Below are positions 42,754 to 52,161 of a DNA stretch of 64,000 bases, piece by piece. A program made the position numbers and the translations under genes. This stretch comes from ZC4RG30 sp963726085. Lineage in GTDB: Bacteria > Pseudomonadota > Gammaproteobacteria > Steroidobacterales > Steroidobacteraceae. The notes beneath the pieces are model-generated. The model did no database searches, had not been told where the DNA came from, and saw only the letters and a program-made list of their open reading frames with translations. The stretch's first letter is position 1; the number at the start of each line of letters is the position of its first letter. Where the stretch lies: the NCBI GenBank assembly GCA_963726085.1, contig CAVSAR010000001.1:496001-560000 (forward strand), written 5' to 3'.

Positions 42754-45700
42754 ATGAGCCTGCTGCCCTCCCCACCACGTCCTGACGACCAGCAGTGCCT
42801 GCACTGGCCCGTGCTGCACTCCAGTGCGCGGGCGCTGGCGCTGGCCACAGCCGCTGCGGCCGACGATCGGCCTTGGATCATCGTGCTGTCCGATGCGCGC
42901 GCACTGGATCAGCTGCACCGCGAGCTGGCGTTCTTTGCCGGCGAGACCCTGCCGGTGCTGCAGATGCCGGACTGGGAAGTGCTGCCCTACGACCAATACT
43001 CTCCTTTGCCGGACCTGATCTCCGAGCGCCTGGCCACGCTGGTGCGCCTGCCATCCCTGCGGCGCGGAGTGGTACTGGTCAGTGCAGAGACCCTGATGCA
43101 GCGCCTGCCGCCGACGGACTTCATCGTGGGTCGAAGCTTCGACATTGCCGTCGGGCAGCAATTTTCGATCCCGGCTGCGCGCGCCCAGTTGGCGCAGGCC
43201 GGATACAGCGCCGTCGCCCAGGTCGGCGTACCTGGAGAATTTGCGCTGCGCGGTTCACTTTTTGACGTGTTCCCGATGGGCTATCCCAGGGCCTTGCGCA
43301 TCGACCTGTTCGACGACCGCATCGAAAGCATCCGGCACTTCGACCCGGACACCCAGCGTTCCCTGGATCGCCTGGAACGGTTGCGGCTGCTGCCGGCCCG
43401 TGAATTTCCGCTGGACGACGGCAGTTGTCGCGACTTCCGTCGTCGTTTCCGCAGCCGCTTCGAGGGCGAACCGACCCGGTCCGCCATCTACAGTGGCGTA
43501 CGGCAGAACACCGCTCCGCCGGGCACGGAATTTTATCTGCCGCTGTTCTTCGAACATACCGCCACGCTGTTCCAGTACCTGCCAAGCAGGCGCGTGTTCG
43601 TTACCGACGCCGATCCGGCGGCAGCCCTCAATCGTGTCTGGGACGAAATCGTGGCGCGGCATGAGGATCGGCGCCATGACATCGAGCATCCGGTGCTGGA
43701 TCCCGGGGAGTTGTTCCAGTCGCCGCCGCAAGTGCTGAGCCTGTTGCAGGAATCCGCGCGGGTAGCCCCGCATGCGGACGCGCCCATCGGTGCCCTGGCG
43801 TTGGCCGCGCCGCCTGCGCTGGTGCTGGACGCGCGCGCTGCCGAGCCGTTGGCACCCCTGGCGACGCTGCTGGCCGGGATCAGGGGCAGAACGCTGCTGA
43901 CCGCCGATTCGCCAGGCCGACGCGAAGTACTGCAGGACCTGCTGCGCGAGGCCGGCATCACCTGTGAACCCACCCCCGGCTGGCACGCGTTTCTGAACTC
44001 GAAGGCGACCGTCGCCCTGACGGTCGCTGCGGATGTCGGCGGCCTGGTCGTGGGCGATCCCTTGCTTACGATCCTTGCGGACGGGGAACTGTTTGGCCGC
44101 CGCGCGCAGCAGGAACGGCGCCGGCGCCGCACCTCGCTGGACCCCATGGCCATCCTGCGCGACCTGCAGGACCTGACCGCCGGGGCACCGGTGGTGCATG
44201 CGGAGTACGGCGTGGGCCGCTACATCGGCCTGCAGATGATGCTGGTGGCGGACCAGGAGGGTGAGTTTCTCGTCATCGAATATCAGGGCGGCGACCGGAT
44301 CTACGTGCCGGTCAGTTCCCTGCACCTGGTCGGCCGCTACACCGGCGCGTCCCCGGATGCGGCCCCGCTGCACAAGCTGGGAACCGATCAGTGGGCGCGC
44401 GCCAAGCGCCGCGCCAGCGAGCAGGTGCGCGACGTGGCCGCAGACCTGCTGGACCTGTACGCGCAGCGCCAGGCGCGCAAAAGTGCGCCACTGCGGGCCG
44501 CGGAAGATGATTACCGCGCGTTCGCCGCGGCATTTCCCTTCGAGGAGACCGCCGACCAGGCCGAGGCCATCCAAAGCGTGCAGCAGGACATGGCCGGCGA
44601 ACGGCCCATGGACCGGGTGGTGTGTGGCGATGTGGGTTTCGGCAAGACCGAAGTGGCCATGCGCGCCGCGTTCATTGCGGTGCAGGCGGGCCACCAGGTC
44701 GCGGTGCTGGTTCCGACCACCCTGCTGGCCGAGCAGCACCTGACCAATTTCCGCGACCGCTTCGCGGACCTGCCGGTGCGCGTGGAGTCGCTGTCGCGGT
44801 TTCGCTCCACCAGCGCCACGCGCGACATCATCGAGAACCTGGCTTCAGGTCGCGTCGACATCCTGATCGCCACGCATCGACTGCTGCACGCGGATGCTCG
44901 ATTTCGCAACCTCGGGTTGCTGATCATCGACGAGGAGCACCGCTTTGGCGTGCGCGACAAGGAGCGGCTCAAGGCGCTGCGTGCCGAAGTACACGTGCTG
45001 ACCCTCACGGCGACCCCGATTCCACGCACCTTGAACATGGCACTGGGTGGGCTGCGCGACCTGTCGCTGATCACGACCCCGCCAGCCGGCCGCGTGGCGA
45101 TCAACACTACCGTTGGCGAGTGGCGCGACGCTTCCATCCGCGAGGCGGCATTGCGCGAGCTGCGGCGCGGCGGACAGATCTACTTCGTCCATAACGAAAT
45201 CCAGACCATCGAGAAGGTCGCCGAGGACCTGCGGCGCATTGTCCCCGAGGCGTCGATCCGCGTCGGTCACGGCCAGATGCGCGAGCGCGAACTGGAGCAG
45301 CTGATGGTTGACTTCTATCACCGGCGCTTCGACCTGTTGCTGTGCACGACCATCATCGAGAGCGGCATCGACGTGCCCACGGCCAACACCATCATGATTA
45401 ACAATGCGGATCGGCTTGGGCTGGCGCAGTTGCACCAGCTGCGCGGCCGGGTTGGCCGCTCCCATCATCGGGCTTTCGCGTTCCTGCTGGTGCCCTCACG
45501 CAAGGGGCTGACCCAGGACGCCGCGCGGCGCCTCGAGGCCATCGAATCGCTGGAAGAGCTTGGCGCCGGATTCGTGCTGGCCACGCACGACATGGAGATC
45601 CGCGGCGCAGGTGAATTCCTGGGCGAGTCCCAAAGCGGCGAGCTCACCGAGGTCGGACTGTCCCTGTACCTGGAAATGCTGGATGCGACGGTCAAGGCAC

Positions 45701-46203
45701 TGCAGGCCGGGACAGACCCTGCCCTGGCCCGTCCACTTGCCGCCGCAACGGAGGTCAACCTGCACATCCCCTGCCTGCTGCCCCAGGATTACATCGGCGA
45801 CGTGCAGACGCGGCTGGGACTGTACAAGCGCATTGCCGGCGCCCCGGACCTGCCCACCTTGCAGGACCTGCAAGCGGAGATCGGTGATCGGTTCGGCGCC
45901 CTGCCTGCGGCCGCCAACAACCTGCTGCAGACCGCGCGCCTGGCGCTGCGCTGTCGTGAGGTAGGAGTGCGCCGCATGGACATCGGCGCGCAGTCCAGCT
46001 ACCTGCAGTTTGACGAGGACAATCGCGTCGACAGCACCAAGGTCATCGCCCTTATCCAGCGGGAACCGCGCGTATATCGACTTGAAGGGTCGCTGAAGCT
46101 GCGGATCAGCCGTGGGGCCGCGCCCGAAGGGCGCGCGGAACTGGCGGGCCAACTGCTGGCCCGGCTGGGCGGTCCCCGTGCAACGGACCCACGGGACCAA
46201 TAG
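42754..46203 (+). CDS. mfd: Mfd, transcription-repair coupling factor
   Basis: Mfd removes RNA polymerase stalled at DNA lesions and recruits UvrA. The 1149-aa protein has the UvrB-like N-terminal domains (VLPYDQYSPLPDLISERLATL near 90; RGSLFDVFPMGYPRALRIDL), and the polymerase-interacting domain (VVHAEYGVGRYIGLQMM near 480). The translocase motor follows with Walker A VCGDVGFGKTEVAMRAAFIA near 625, DEEH in LLIIDEEHRFGVRDKE near 725, TATPIPRTLNMALGGLRDLS, and the relay helix hairpin LHQLRGRVGRSHHRAFA. The C-terminal TRCF domain starts around 1000. Length is as usual for the family. Confidence 0.97.
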   Translation: MSLLPSPPRPDDQQCLHWPVLHSSARALALATAAAADDRPWIIVLSDARALDQLHRELAFFAGETLPVLQMPDWEVLPYDQYSPLPDLISERLATLVRLPSLRRGVVLVSAETLMQRLPPTDFIVGRSFDIAVGQQFSIPAARAQLAQAGYSAVAQVGVPGEFALRGSLFDVFPMGYPRALRIDLFDDRIESIRHFDPDTQRSLDRLERLRLLPAREFPLDDGSCRDFRRRFRSRFEGEPTRSAIYSGVRQNTAPPGTEFYLPLFFEHTATLFQYLPSRRVFVTDADPAAALNRVWDEIVARHEDRRHDIEHPVLDPGELFQSPPQVLSLLQESARVAPHADAPIGALALAAPPALVLDARAAEPLAPLATLLAGIRGRTLLTADSPGRREVLQDLLREAGITCEPTPGWHAFLNSKATVALTVAADVGGLVVGDPLLTILADGELFGRRAQQERRRRRTSLDPMAILRDLQDLTAGAPVVHAEYGVGRYIGLQMMLVADQEGEFLVIEYQGGDRIYVPVSSLHLVGRYTGASPDAAPLHKLGTDQWARAKRRASEQVRDVAADLLDLYAQRQARKSAPLRAAEDDYRAFAAAFPFEETADQAEAIQSVQQDMAGERPMDRVVCGDVGFGKTEVAMRAAFIAVQAGHQVAVLVPTTLLAEQHLTNFRDRFADLPVRVESLSRFRSTSATRDIIENLASGRVDILIATHRLLHADARFRNLGLLIIDEEHRFGVRDKERLKALRAEVHVLTLTATPIPRTLNMALGGLRDLSLITTPPAGRVAINTTVGEWRDASIREAALRELRRGGQIYFVHNEIQTIEKVAEDLRRIVPEASIRVGHGQMRERELEQLMVDFYHRRFDLLLCTTIIESGIDVPTANTIMINNADRLGLAQLHQLRGRVGRSHHRAFAFLLVPSRKGLTQDAARRLEAIESLEELGAGFVLATHDMEIRGAGEFLGESQSGELTEVGLSLYLEMLDATVKALQAGTDPALARPLAAATEVNLHIPCLLPQDYIGDVQTRLGLYKRIAGAPDLPTLQDLQAEIGDRFGALPAAANNLLQTARLALRCREVGVRRMDIGAQSSYLQFDEDNRVDSTKVIALIQREPRVYRLEGSLKLRISRGAAPEGRAELAGQLLARLGGPRATDPRDQ

Positions 46204-46213
46204 AATCAGGGCC

Positions 46214-46744
46214 ATGAATTACGCCGTGCCCCGCCCCCTCTGCCTGGCTCTGCTGGCACTGCTGCTTGCCAGCCTGCCGGCAGCATCGCAACAGTCGCCA
46301 AGTCGCTATGACGTGGAGATCGTGGTGTTCCGGATTGCCGGCAATCCCGGTCCCGAGGACCTCAACGTGGCCAGCGCGCCGGTCAGTGCCACCGGCGGCA
46401 TGCAGGTCACCCCGACCACGCAGCGACGCCTGTCCGAAGAGGCGTCGCGCCTGTCAGCCGGCGGCTTCCAGGTCCTGGCGCACACGGCCTGGACGCAGGC
46501 ACCGGCCGCATGGAACTCGCGGCACGGTGTATCCGCCGCGCAGCTGGGACTGGAGGAATCGGGCATCAGCGGCACCGTGTTCATTGAACGCGGACAGTAC
46601 CTGCACCTCGGAATCGACCTGCGTGTGGACCAGGGCGGCCATGTCTACACGATCTCCGAAGTGCGTCGGGTGCGCCCGGGCGAGGCGCAATACTTCGATC
46701 ACCCCTTCGTGGGCATCCTGGCGCTTATTTCTCCGGCGGGCTGA
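46214..46744 (+). CDS. CsiV-family peptidoglycan-binding protein
   Basis: The 176-aa product starts at ATG 46214, 10 nt after the mfd stop. It has a signal peptide (LCLALLALLLASLPAAS, then QQSPSRYDVEIVVFR). The segment YDVEIVVFRIAG near the mature start, HTAWTQAP near 95 and the repeated strand pattern VFIERGQYLHLGIDLRV, HVYTISEVRRVRPGEAQYFDHP, VGILALI match CsiV. CsiV binds septal peptidoglycan and promotes growth with non-native D-amino acids in Vibrio, and the gene lies next to mfd in many gammaproteobacteria. It overlaps the LOV-like gene by 20 nt, convergently. Confidence 0.85.
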   Translation: MNYAVPRPLCLALLALLLASLPAASQQSPSRYDVEIVVFRIAGNPGPEDLNVASAPVSATGGMQVTPTTQRRLSEEASRLSAGGFQVLAHTAWTQAPAAWNSRHGVSAAQLGLEESGISGTVFIERGQYLHLGIDLRVDQGGHVYTISEVRRVRPGEAQYFDHPFVGILALISPAG

Positions 46745-47660
46745 CAAAGACCGCGCCGCGATATTCGGCCTTGGCGGTCTGCAGGGCTGCCGACGCAGCA
46801 TCGATGAGCCGCTGCGGGGAGTCTTCTTCGCGTCCCGGGGTAACCGTGGCCAGACCGGCCGTGACGGTGACGAACTTCTGCACTGGCGAGCGCGGATGAT
46901 GCACGTGCATGTCCGCGATGCGTTGCGCCGTGGCTTGCACATGGGCGGCAACGCCGCTGGCCGGGGTGCCATTGCGATGCACTGCCAGCACCGCGATGCC
47001 CCCCTCGTTCCAGCGCGCCACGATATCCGAGCCGCGACGGAAGGCGCCGCTGACGGCGCGCGCGATGCGCCGGATGCATGCGTCGCCGGCGGCGCGACCA
47101 AAGGTGTCGTTATAGATCCCCAGCGCGTCCATGTCGTACAGCACCAGCGTCAACGGCTGCGCCTCACGGCGGGCGACACGCCACTCGCGGACGAACAGCT
47201 CATCGAACCACGCCCTGGATGACAGGCCGCTGACCCGGTCTTCACGCAACCAGATGGGCAATCCCTCGGGCGCGCGTTCCACCGCGCGCAGCCGGCCGCT
47301 GGCGTCGCGGATGAATCCGGCCCAATGGGTCAGCGCACCATCGCGGTTGCGCAGCGGCTGCAGGTACAGCTCATTCCAGATCAGGTCACCGCTCTTGCGA
47401 TAGTTGCGCAGCAGCACCCGACAGGCCTCGCCGCGGGCAATCGACTCGCGCAGGCGTCGCCGCGCCTCCTGGTCACGGTCGGTACCCTGCAGGAGCCGCA
47501 GGTTGCTGCCCAGCAGTTCCGCGGCGCCATAGCCGGTCATCTGTTCGAACGCGCTATTTATGTAGATCGCGGGGCAATCGGCAGCCTGCGCATCGCAGAT
47601 CACGATGCCTTCCGGGGCACCGTCGATCACCAGGCGCAGGAACTCCGGATCAAGCTTCAT
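46725..47660 (-). CDS. LOV-like PAS plus degenerate GGDEF protein
   Basis: The 311-aa protein has an N-terminal PAS domain (about 5-125) that is LOV-like: INSAFEQMTGYGAAELLGSN, LRLLQGTDRDQEARRRLRES, NYRKSGDLIWNELYLQPLRN. The photochemical Cys of the usual GRNCRFLQG is Leu here (GSNLRLLQG), and the C-terminal flavin-site Gln of G-x-Q is Ile (AGFIRD). The second half (about 140-300) has a GGDEF-domain fold (LVLYDMDALGIYNDTFGRAA, GDACIRRIA, VTVTAGLATV), but the active loop is NEGGI instead of GGDEF. Diguanylate cyclase activity is therefore unlikely. The gene is the last of a long leftward chain and overlaps nagZ (ATGA). Confidence 0.85.
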   Translation of the reverse strand: MKLDPEFLRLVIDGAPEGIVICDAQAADCPAIYINSAFEQMTGYGAAELLGSNLRLLQGTDRDQEARRRLRESIARGEACRVLLRNYRKSGDLIWNELYLQPLRNRDGALTHWAGFIRDASGRLRAVERAPEGLPIWLREDRVSGLSSRAWFDELFVREWRVARREAQPLTLVLYDMDALGIYNDTFGRAAGDACIRRIARAVSGAFRRGSDIVARWNEGGIAVLAVHRNGTPASGVAAHVQATAQRIADMHVHHPRSPVQKFVTVTAGLATVTPGREEDSPQRLIDAASAALQTAKAEYRGAVFVSPPEK

Positions 47661-48697
47661 GTGAGCATCAGTTCCGGCGGGCGATCACAGCGCTGCAGCC
47701 ACTCGCGCGCCTCGGCGTATTCCCTGGATGCCAGCAGCGCGGCCCAGTCGGGCGCCTCCCGGCCGCGCATGCGCAGGATGCGCATCTGGCTGGCCGGCCC
47801 GGGACGCAGAGTCAGGCCATCGACCAGTTCGAAGACGCTTGCCCGTCGGTTGCACACTGGCAGCACATCGCACCCGGCCTCAAGGGCAGCCTCGGCACGC
47901 GCGACGATGCCGCCCATTGCGCTGGCCCCCTCCATCGTCAGGTCGTCAGCGAAAATCACGCCGCGGAATTCCAGGTCCCCGCGCAGCACCTGGCCCACCC
48001 AGCGCTTCGAGAAGCTGGCCGGAACACTGTCCACTGCGGGAAACAGCACGTGCCCCATCATGATCGCCGACAGCTCATTGGCAATGAGTCGCCGGTAGGG
48101 CAGCAGGTCCGCCTCCAGGTCCTGCAGGTCACGCCGGTCGATGGGCAGCGCCAGGTGCGAATCGGCCACCACGGCGCCATGTCCCGGAAAGTGCTTGGCC
48201 GTGGCGGCCATCCCGGCGTGGCGCATGCCCTGCACTACCGCCAGCCCCAGCCGTGCCACCGCCTCGGGCTGCGCATGGTAGGCACGATCGCCGATGATCT
48301 CCGACACGCCATAGTCGAGGTCGACGCAGGGGGCAAATGAGAAATCAATGTGCAGCGCGCGCAACTCCGCGGCCATCAGCCAGGCCAGCGATCGGGCCAT
48401 GTCCAGTGCCCGATGGGCATCGACATCGAACTCCAGGCCGATGCGCCGCGCCGGCGGCAGCACCGAGAACCCATTGCGAAACCGCTGCACACGCCCGCCT
48501 TCATGGTCCACGGCAACCAGCAGTGGGGGTGTCCGCAGTGCACGGATGTCATTGACCAGGCCCGCCAGCTGCTGCGGGTCTTCGTAGTTGCGAGTGAACA
48601 GGATGACGCTGCCGATCAGCGGATGGCGCAGCAGGTCCCGGTCCTCCGCGGACAGCGACTTGCCAGCGATATCCACCATCAGCGGACCAAGCGTCAT
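47657..48697 (-). CDS. nagZ: NagZ, beta-N-acetylhexosaminidase
   Basis: NagZ is a cytosolic family 3 glycoside hydrolase that removes GlcNAc from anhydromuropeptides in cell-wall recycling. The 346-aa product shows IGSVILFTRNYEDPQQLAGL, LLVAVDHEGGRVQRFR, FAPCVDLDYG, ATAKHFPGHGAVVADSHLAL (the KHFPGHG catalytic loop), and GVIFADDLTMEGASAMGG with the nucleophile Asp. It starts next to the rlmD stop (TAGATG). Confidence 0.95.
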   Translation of the reverse strand: MTLGPLMVDIAGKSLSAEDRDLLRHPLIGSVILFTRNYEDPQQLAGLVNDIRALRTPPLLVAVDHEGGRVQRFRNGFSVLPPARRIGLEFDVDAHRALDMARSLAWLMAAELRALHIDFSFAPCVDLDYGVSEIIGDRAYHAQPEAVARLGLAVVQGMRHAGMAATAKHFPGHGAVVADSHLALPIDRRDLQDLEADLLPYRRLIANELSAIMMGHVLFPAVDSVPASFSKRWVGQVLRGDLEFRGVIFADDLTMEGASAMGGIVARAEAALEAGCDVLPVCNRRASVFELVDGLTLRPGPASQMRILRMRGREAPDWAALLASREYAEAREWLQRCDRPPELMLT

Positions 48698-50038
48698 CTA
48701 CACACTCCCCGGACCGTTCAGCACGGCGACGGACTCTACATGGCTGGTATGGGGAAACATATCCACGATACCGGCAGCGGCCAGCGTAAACCCATGCTCA
48801 GTTATCAGTATCCCCAGATCCCGCGCCAGGCTGCCCGGGTGGCATGAGACATAGATCACCCGCCGCGGTGCGAGCTCGGCAATGGCCGGCAGGATATCGA
48901 GGGCACCGGTGCGCGGCGGGTCCAGCAGTACATGCGACCAGGAACCGCCGCCGGCTGCCGACTGTATCCGCAGCGCGGCCCCGTCACCGGCAAGGTTGGC
49001 GGCAACGAACTGGGCGTTGGCCAGCCCATTGGCCGTCGCATTGGCTTGCGCCCGCGCGACCAGGCCGGCATCGCCCTCCATGCCCAGCACGCGACCTGCA
49101 CGCGTGGCCAGCGGCAAGGTGAAGTTGCCCAGTCCACAGAACAGGTCCAGCACCTGGCTGCCCGAATCCAGCTGCAGCAGCTCCAGCACATGGGCGATGA
49201 GCCGCTGGTTCATCGGGCCGTTGACCTGGATGAAGTCGGCCGGCTCGAAGGCCATGCGCAGCCCGTACGCAGGCAGCCCATACCACAGCTGTGGCATCGC
49301 GCCCTGCAGGGGTTCCAGCGACGACGGCCCGCCCGGCTGCAGCAGCCAGCGCAGCTGGTGCTGTTGCTCAAATTGCAGCAGCGCCGCGCGATCCGCATCG
49401 CTCAACGGGGAAAGTATGCGCAGCACCAGCACCCTGCAGTCATCGCCCGCGGCGACTTCGATCTGCGGAATGCGCGTCGGAATGGAAAGGTTGGTAATGA
49501 GCGCCGAGAGTTCGCCGATAAGGTTGCCGACCTGGGGTACGAGCACGGGACAACGACTGATGTCGGCCACGAAGCTGCTCATGCGTTCGCGGAATCCGAC
49601 CATGGACCGGCCCTTGGCGTGCACGAAGCGCGCGCCCAGCCGCGCCCGGCGCCGATAGCCCCACGGCTCCCCGGCCAGGGGTGCCAGCCAGTGCTCAGGT
49701 TCCACCTTGCCGATGCGCCGCAACGCCTCGCGCAACATGCCGTCCTTGATCAGCAGCTGCGACTGCGGCGCCAGGTGCTGCAACGCGCAGCCGCCACAGG
49801 TACCAAAGTGCGCACAGGCCGGCTCGATGCGATCGGCCGCCGGCTCGATCACCTGCACCAGTTCGGCTTCGTCAAAGTTGCGCTGGCGACGCCGTATCCG
49901 GTATTCGACCAATTCCCCCGGCAATGCGCCGGCGACGAACACCGCCTTGCCGGCGCGCACCACACCCCAGCCGTCGTGATTCAGGCCATCGATCCGACCG
50001 GTCAGGATTTGGTTGGCGGGATTGCGGCGCGGTTCCAT
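48698..50038 (-). CDS. rlmD: RlmD, 23S rRNA (uracil-1939-C5) methyltransferase
   Basis: The 446-aa enzyme methylates U1939 of 23S rRNA. An N-terminal TRAM domain (TGRIDGLNHDGWGVVRAGKAV) is followed by the [4Fe-4S] cysteines in ACAHFGTCGGCALQHLA and a distal Cys in ISRCPVLVPQ, the AdoMet site VLDLFCGLGNFTLPLA, and catalytic YVSCHPGSLARDL. ATG 50038 is chosen because the TRAM domain starts there; it lies 37 nt inside the end of the exonuclease gene. Confidence 0.94.
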   Translation of the reverse strand: MEPRRNPANQILTGRIDGLNHDGWGVVRAGKAVFVAGALPGELVEYRIRRRQRNFDEAELVQVIEPAADRIEPACAHFGTCGGCALQHLAPQSQLLIKDGMLREALRRIGKVEPEHWLAPLAGEPWGYRRRARLGARFVHAKGRSMVGFRERMSSFVADISRCPVLVPQVGNLIGELSALITNLSIPTRIPQIEVAAGDDCRVLVLRILSPLSDADRAALLQFEQQHQLRWLLQPGGPSSLEPLQGAMPQLWYGLPAYGLRMAFEPADFIQVNGPMNQRLIAHVLELLQLDSGSQVLDLFCGLGNFTLPLATRAGRVLGMEGDAGLVARAQANATANGLANAQFVAANLAGDGAALRIQSAAGGGSWSHVLLDPPRTGALDILPAIAELAPRRVIYVSCHPGSLARDLGILITEHGFTLAAAGIVDMFPHTSHVESVAVLNGPGSV

Positions 50039-50796
50039 TGTTCCAGAAATTCCCCATGGTGCGGCTCCCGGGAGGCGCGCAGCAAAGCGCGCACCCGCTC
50101 GCACTCGCTTTCCCACGAGACATCGGCCAGCAATCCGCGCATGCGCTGGAAGGAAAGGAAGATGAGATAGGTATTGAGCACGTCGGTCTCGCAGTAGCGG
50201 CGGATGCCCAGCCGATCGCCCTGCTGCCATGCGTCCCAGACCTGGCCCCCCGAGAACCCCAGCTTGCCGGGCAGTCCCAGCAGTGACGCCATGGCCGACA
50301 GGGAGGTGCGCCCGCGTCCCTGGAAGCCAGACAGCAAATCCATCAGGTCCAGGTGCCGCCAGTGAAAACGGCTCAGGTAATTGTTGTAGCGAAAGCTGTT
50401 GTCCTCGTCCCCATGCTCCCAGTAGCGCGCGGCCCGCACGCCATGGCGCATGCACCGATAGTGCAGCACCGGCAGGTCAAAGCCCGTGCCATTCCAGGAC
50501 ACCAATTCCGGGGTATAGCGCTCGATCCCCTCGAAGAACCGCTCCAGCAACTCGCGCTCGCCACTGTCCACATCGCCCAGGCTCCAAACCTTGAGGGAAT
50601 CAGCGTGGCGCAGCGCGCAGGCGATGGACACCACCCGGTGCTGCTCCAGCGGCAGGAAGTCCCCGCCGCCGCGCTGGCGACGCAGCGCGAACATGGCGCT
50701 GCCCACCGCGGCGTCGGGCAGATTGCCTAGGCCCAGCAGGCGCCGGCCGTACTCCACGTCCGGCACCGTCTCGATATCGAACACCAGGACGTTCAT
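50002..50796 (-). CDS. PolB-like 3'-5' exonuclease
   Basis: The 264-aa protein starts MNVLVFDIETVPD, the DxE exo I motif. It continues with VSWNGTGFDLPVLHYRC (exo II, with NGxxFD), HLDLMDLLSGF, LGLPGKLGFSG, and IRRYCETDVLNTYLIFLSF (exo III, YxxxD). The order matches the family of predicted 3'-5' exonucleases related to DNA polymerase B proofreading domains (PF10108). The physiological role is not established. It overlaps pdxJ (ATGA) and the rlmD start. Confidence 0.88.
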   Translation of the reverse strand: MNVLVFDIETVPDVEYGRRLLGLGNLPDAAVGSAMFALRRQRGGGDFLPLEQHRVVSIACALRHADSLKVWSLGDVDSGERELLERFFEGIERYTPELVSWNGTGFDLPVLHYRCMRHGVRAARYWEHGDEDNSFRYNNYLSRFHWRHLDLMDLLSGFQGRGRTSLSAMASLLGLPGKLGFSGGQVWDAWQQGDRLGIRRYCETDVLNTYLIFLSFQRMRGLLADVSWESECERVRALLRASREPHHGEFLEQWNRAAIPPTKS

Positions 50797-51524
50797 TGTC
50801 GCGCGGCCAGCATCAGCCCCTTCATCTCGCGTACCGCGTCGGCCAGCCCGGTGAACACCGAGCGGGCAACGATGGCATGGCCGATGTTGAGCTCCACGAT
50901 CTGGCTGATGCTCGCCACCGGCTGCACGTTGAAATAGTCCAGTCCATGGCCGGCATTGACCGTAAGCCCCTGCGCTGCTGCATGCCGTGCCCCGTGCTGC
51001 AGGCGCATCAGTTCGCGCGCGAGTTCCGCACCCGAGGCGGCCGCGTACGTTCCCGTGTGCAGCTCGATCACCGACGCACCGGCCGCGCGCGCCGCGTCGA
51101 TCTGCTGCGGCTGCGGGTCGATGAACAGCGACACCCGAATGCCACCGGCGCTGAGCTGCGCCACCGCCGCGCGCACCGCCTCCATGTTTCCGGCCACATC
51201 CAGGCCTCCTTCGGTGGTCAGCTCGGAGCGCTTTTCCGGCACCAGGCAGCAGTCTGCAGGGCGCAGGCGCAGTGCAATGGCGATCATTTCGGCGGTATTG
51301 GCCATCTCCAGGTTCAGGCGCGTCTGCATGCGCTGCATGAACGCTGCCGGGTCGCTGTCGATGATGTGGCGCCGGTCCTCACGCAGGTGCATGGTGATGC
51401 TGTCGGCGCCGGCCTGCTCGGCGACCAGCGCCGCGTGCACCGGGTCAGGATGCCGGCCGCGCCGCGCCTGGCGCACGGTGGCCACGTGATCCACGTTGAC
51501 GCCCAGTGCGATGGCAGCGCTCAT
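50793..51524 (-). CDS. pdxJ: PdxJ, pyridoxine 5'-phosphate synthase
   Basis: PdxJ closes the pyridine ring of vitamin B6 from 1-deoxyxylulose 5-phosphate and 3-amino-2-oxopropyl phosphate. The 243-aa TIM barrel starts IALGVNVDHVATVRQARRGR. HPDPVHAALVAEQAGADSIT, HLREDRRHIID, LVPEKRSELTTEGGLDV, and VNAGHGLDYFNV follow, which are diagnostic. It is in the usual recO-pdxJ position. Confidence 0.97.
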   Translation of the reverse strand: MSAAIALGVNVDHVATVRQARRGRHPDPVHAALVAEQAGADSITMHLREDRRHIIDSDPAAFMQRMQTRLNLEMANTAEMIAIALRLRPADCCLVPEKRSELTTEGGLDVAGNMEAVRAAVAQLSAGGIRVSLFIDPQPQQIDAARAAGASVIELHTGTYAAASGAELARELMRLQHGARHAAAQGLTVNAGHGLDYFNVQPVASISQIVELNIGHAIVARSVFTGLADAVREMKGLMLAARQ

Positions 51525-52159
51525 CGACTGGCCCGTTGCTGGCCGGGCTTGGGCGCACTGCCCTGCTGCAGACTGGCCAGGGATCTGGCCACGATGCGCG
51601 ACTTGAGGTTACGGCCATCAAGGCACTGCGTCAGGGCGCTGCGCAGCACGGGACGCGCCTGTTGTACCACCAGCGGATCATCGAACGTCTCGGCGGCCAG
51701 CTCGGCAATACCGTACCCCAGCACGTCCAGCAGCCGTTTCTCGAACAGGCGCAGCTCGCGCTCCAGTGACTCGCCGGTGCGCAGTCCGGCCAGCGCATCC
51801 GCATAGTGATCGAACAATTCCGGCTGCGGATCGTGCCGCGCCGTCAGCTGCAGGATCAGGTCGCTCAGGTACCAGGCCGACAGCAGGCGCCGTGCTGCCA
51901 GGGGTGCGCTGGCCACCGGTGCGTGGGCGAACTCCGCGCCGGTCAACCGCGGCGCCTCGCCGCGGCCTGCCCAGGACACCAGCAGCGGCACGAATGGCTG
52001 CAGTACGCCCGCCAGCTTGGCCCGCGGACCGCGAACGCCCTGGGCAAACACTGACAGGCGCCCATGTTCGCGCGACAGCAACTCAAAGATGCGGCCGCTA
52101 TCGCCCCAGGGACGCTGGTGCAGGACATAGGCCAGGGTGTGCGCGGCACGATGGTTCAC
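51521..52159 (-). CDS. recO: RecO, recombination mediator
   Basis: RecO helps load RecA on SSB-coated DNA in the RecFOR pathway. The 212-aa protein has the N-terminal OB-fold start AYVLHQRPWGDSGRIFELLS, REHGRLSVFAQGVRGPRAKL, LQPFVPLLVSWAGRGE, and the helical part with ARRLLSAWYLSDLILQLT and LRLFEKRLLDVLGYG. No zinc Cys cluster is visible, as in other gammaproteobacterial RecO proteins. It follows era by 2 nt. Confidence 0.93.
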   Translation of the reverse strand: MNHRAAHTLAYVLHQRPWGDSGRIFELLSREHGRLSVFAQGVRGPRAKLAGVLQPFVPLLVSWAGRGEAPRLTGAEFAHAPVASAPLAARRLLSAWYLSDLILQLTARHDPQPELFDHYADALAGLRTGESLERELRLFEKRLLDVLGYGIAELAAETFDDPLVVQQARPVLRSALTQCLDGRNLKSRIVARSLASLQQGSAPKPGQQRASR

Positions 52160-52161
52160 GC

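Noticed and set aside
43255..44739. A 494-codon open frame antisense to mfd
   Set aside because: It is a shadow of the GC-rich codon pattern; its product is rich in His, Gln and Arg and has no recognisable domain, whereas mfd is complete on the other strand.
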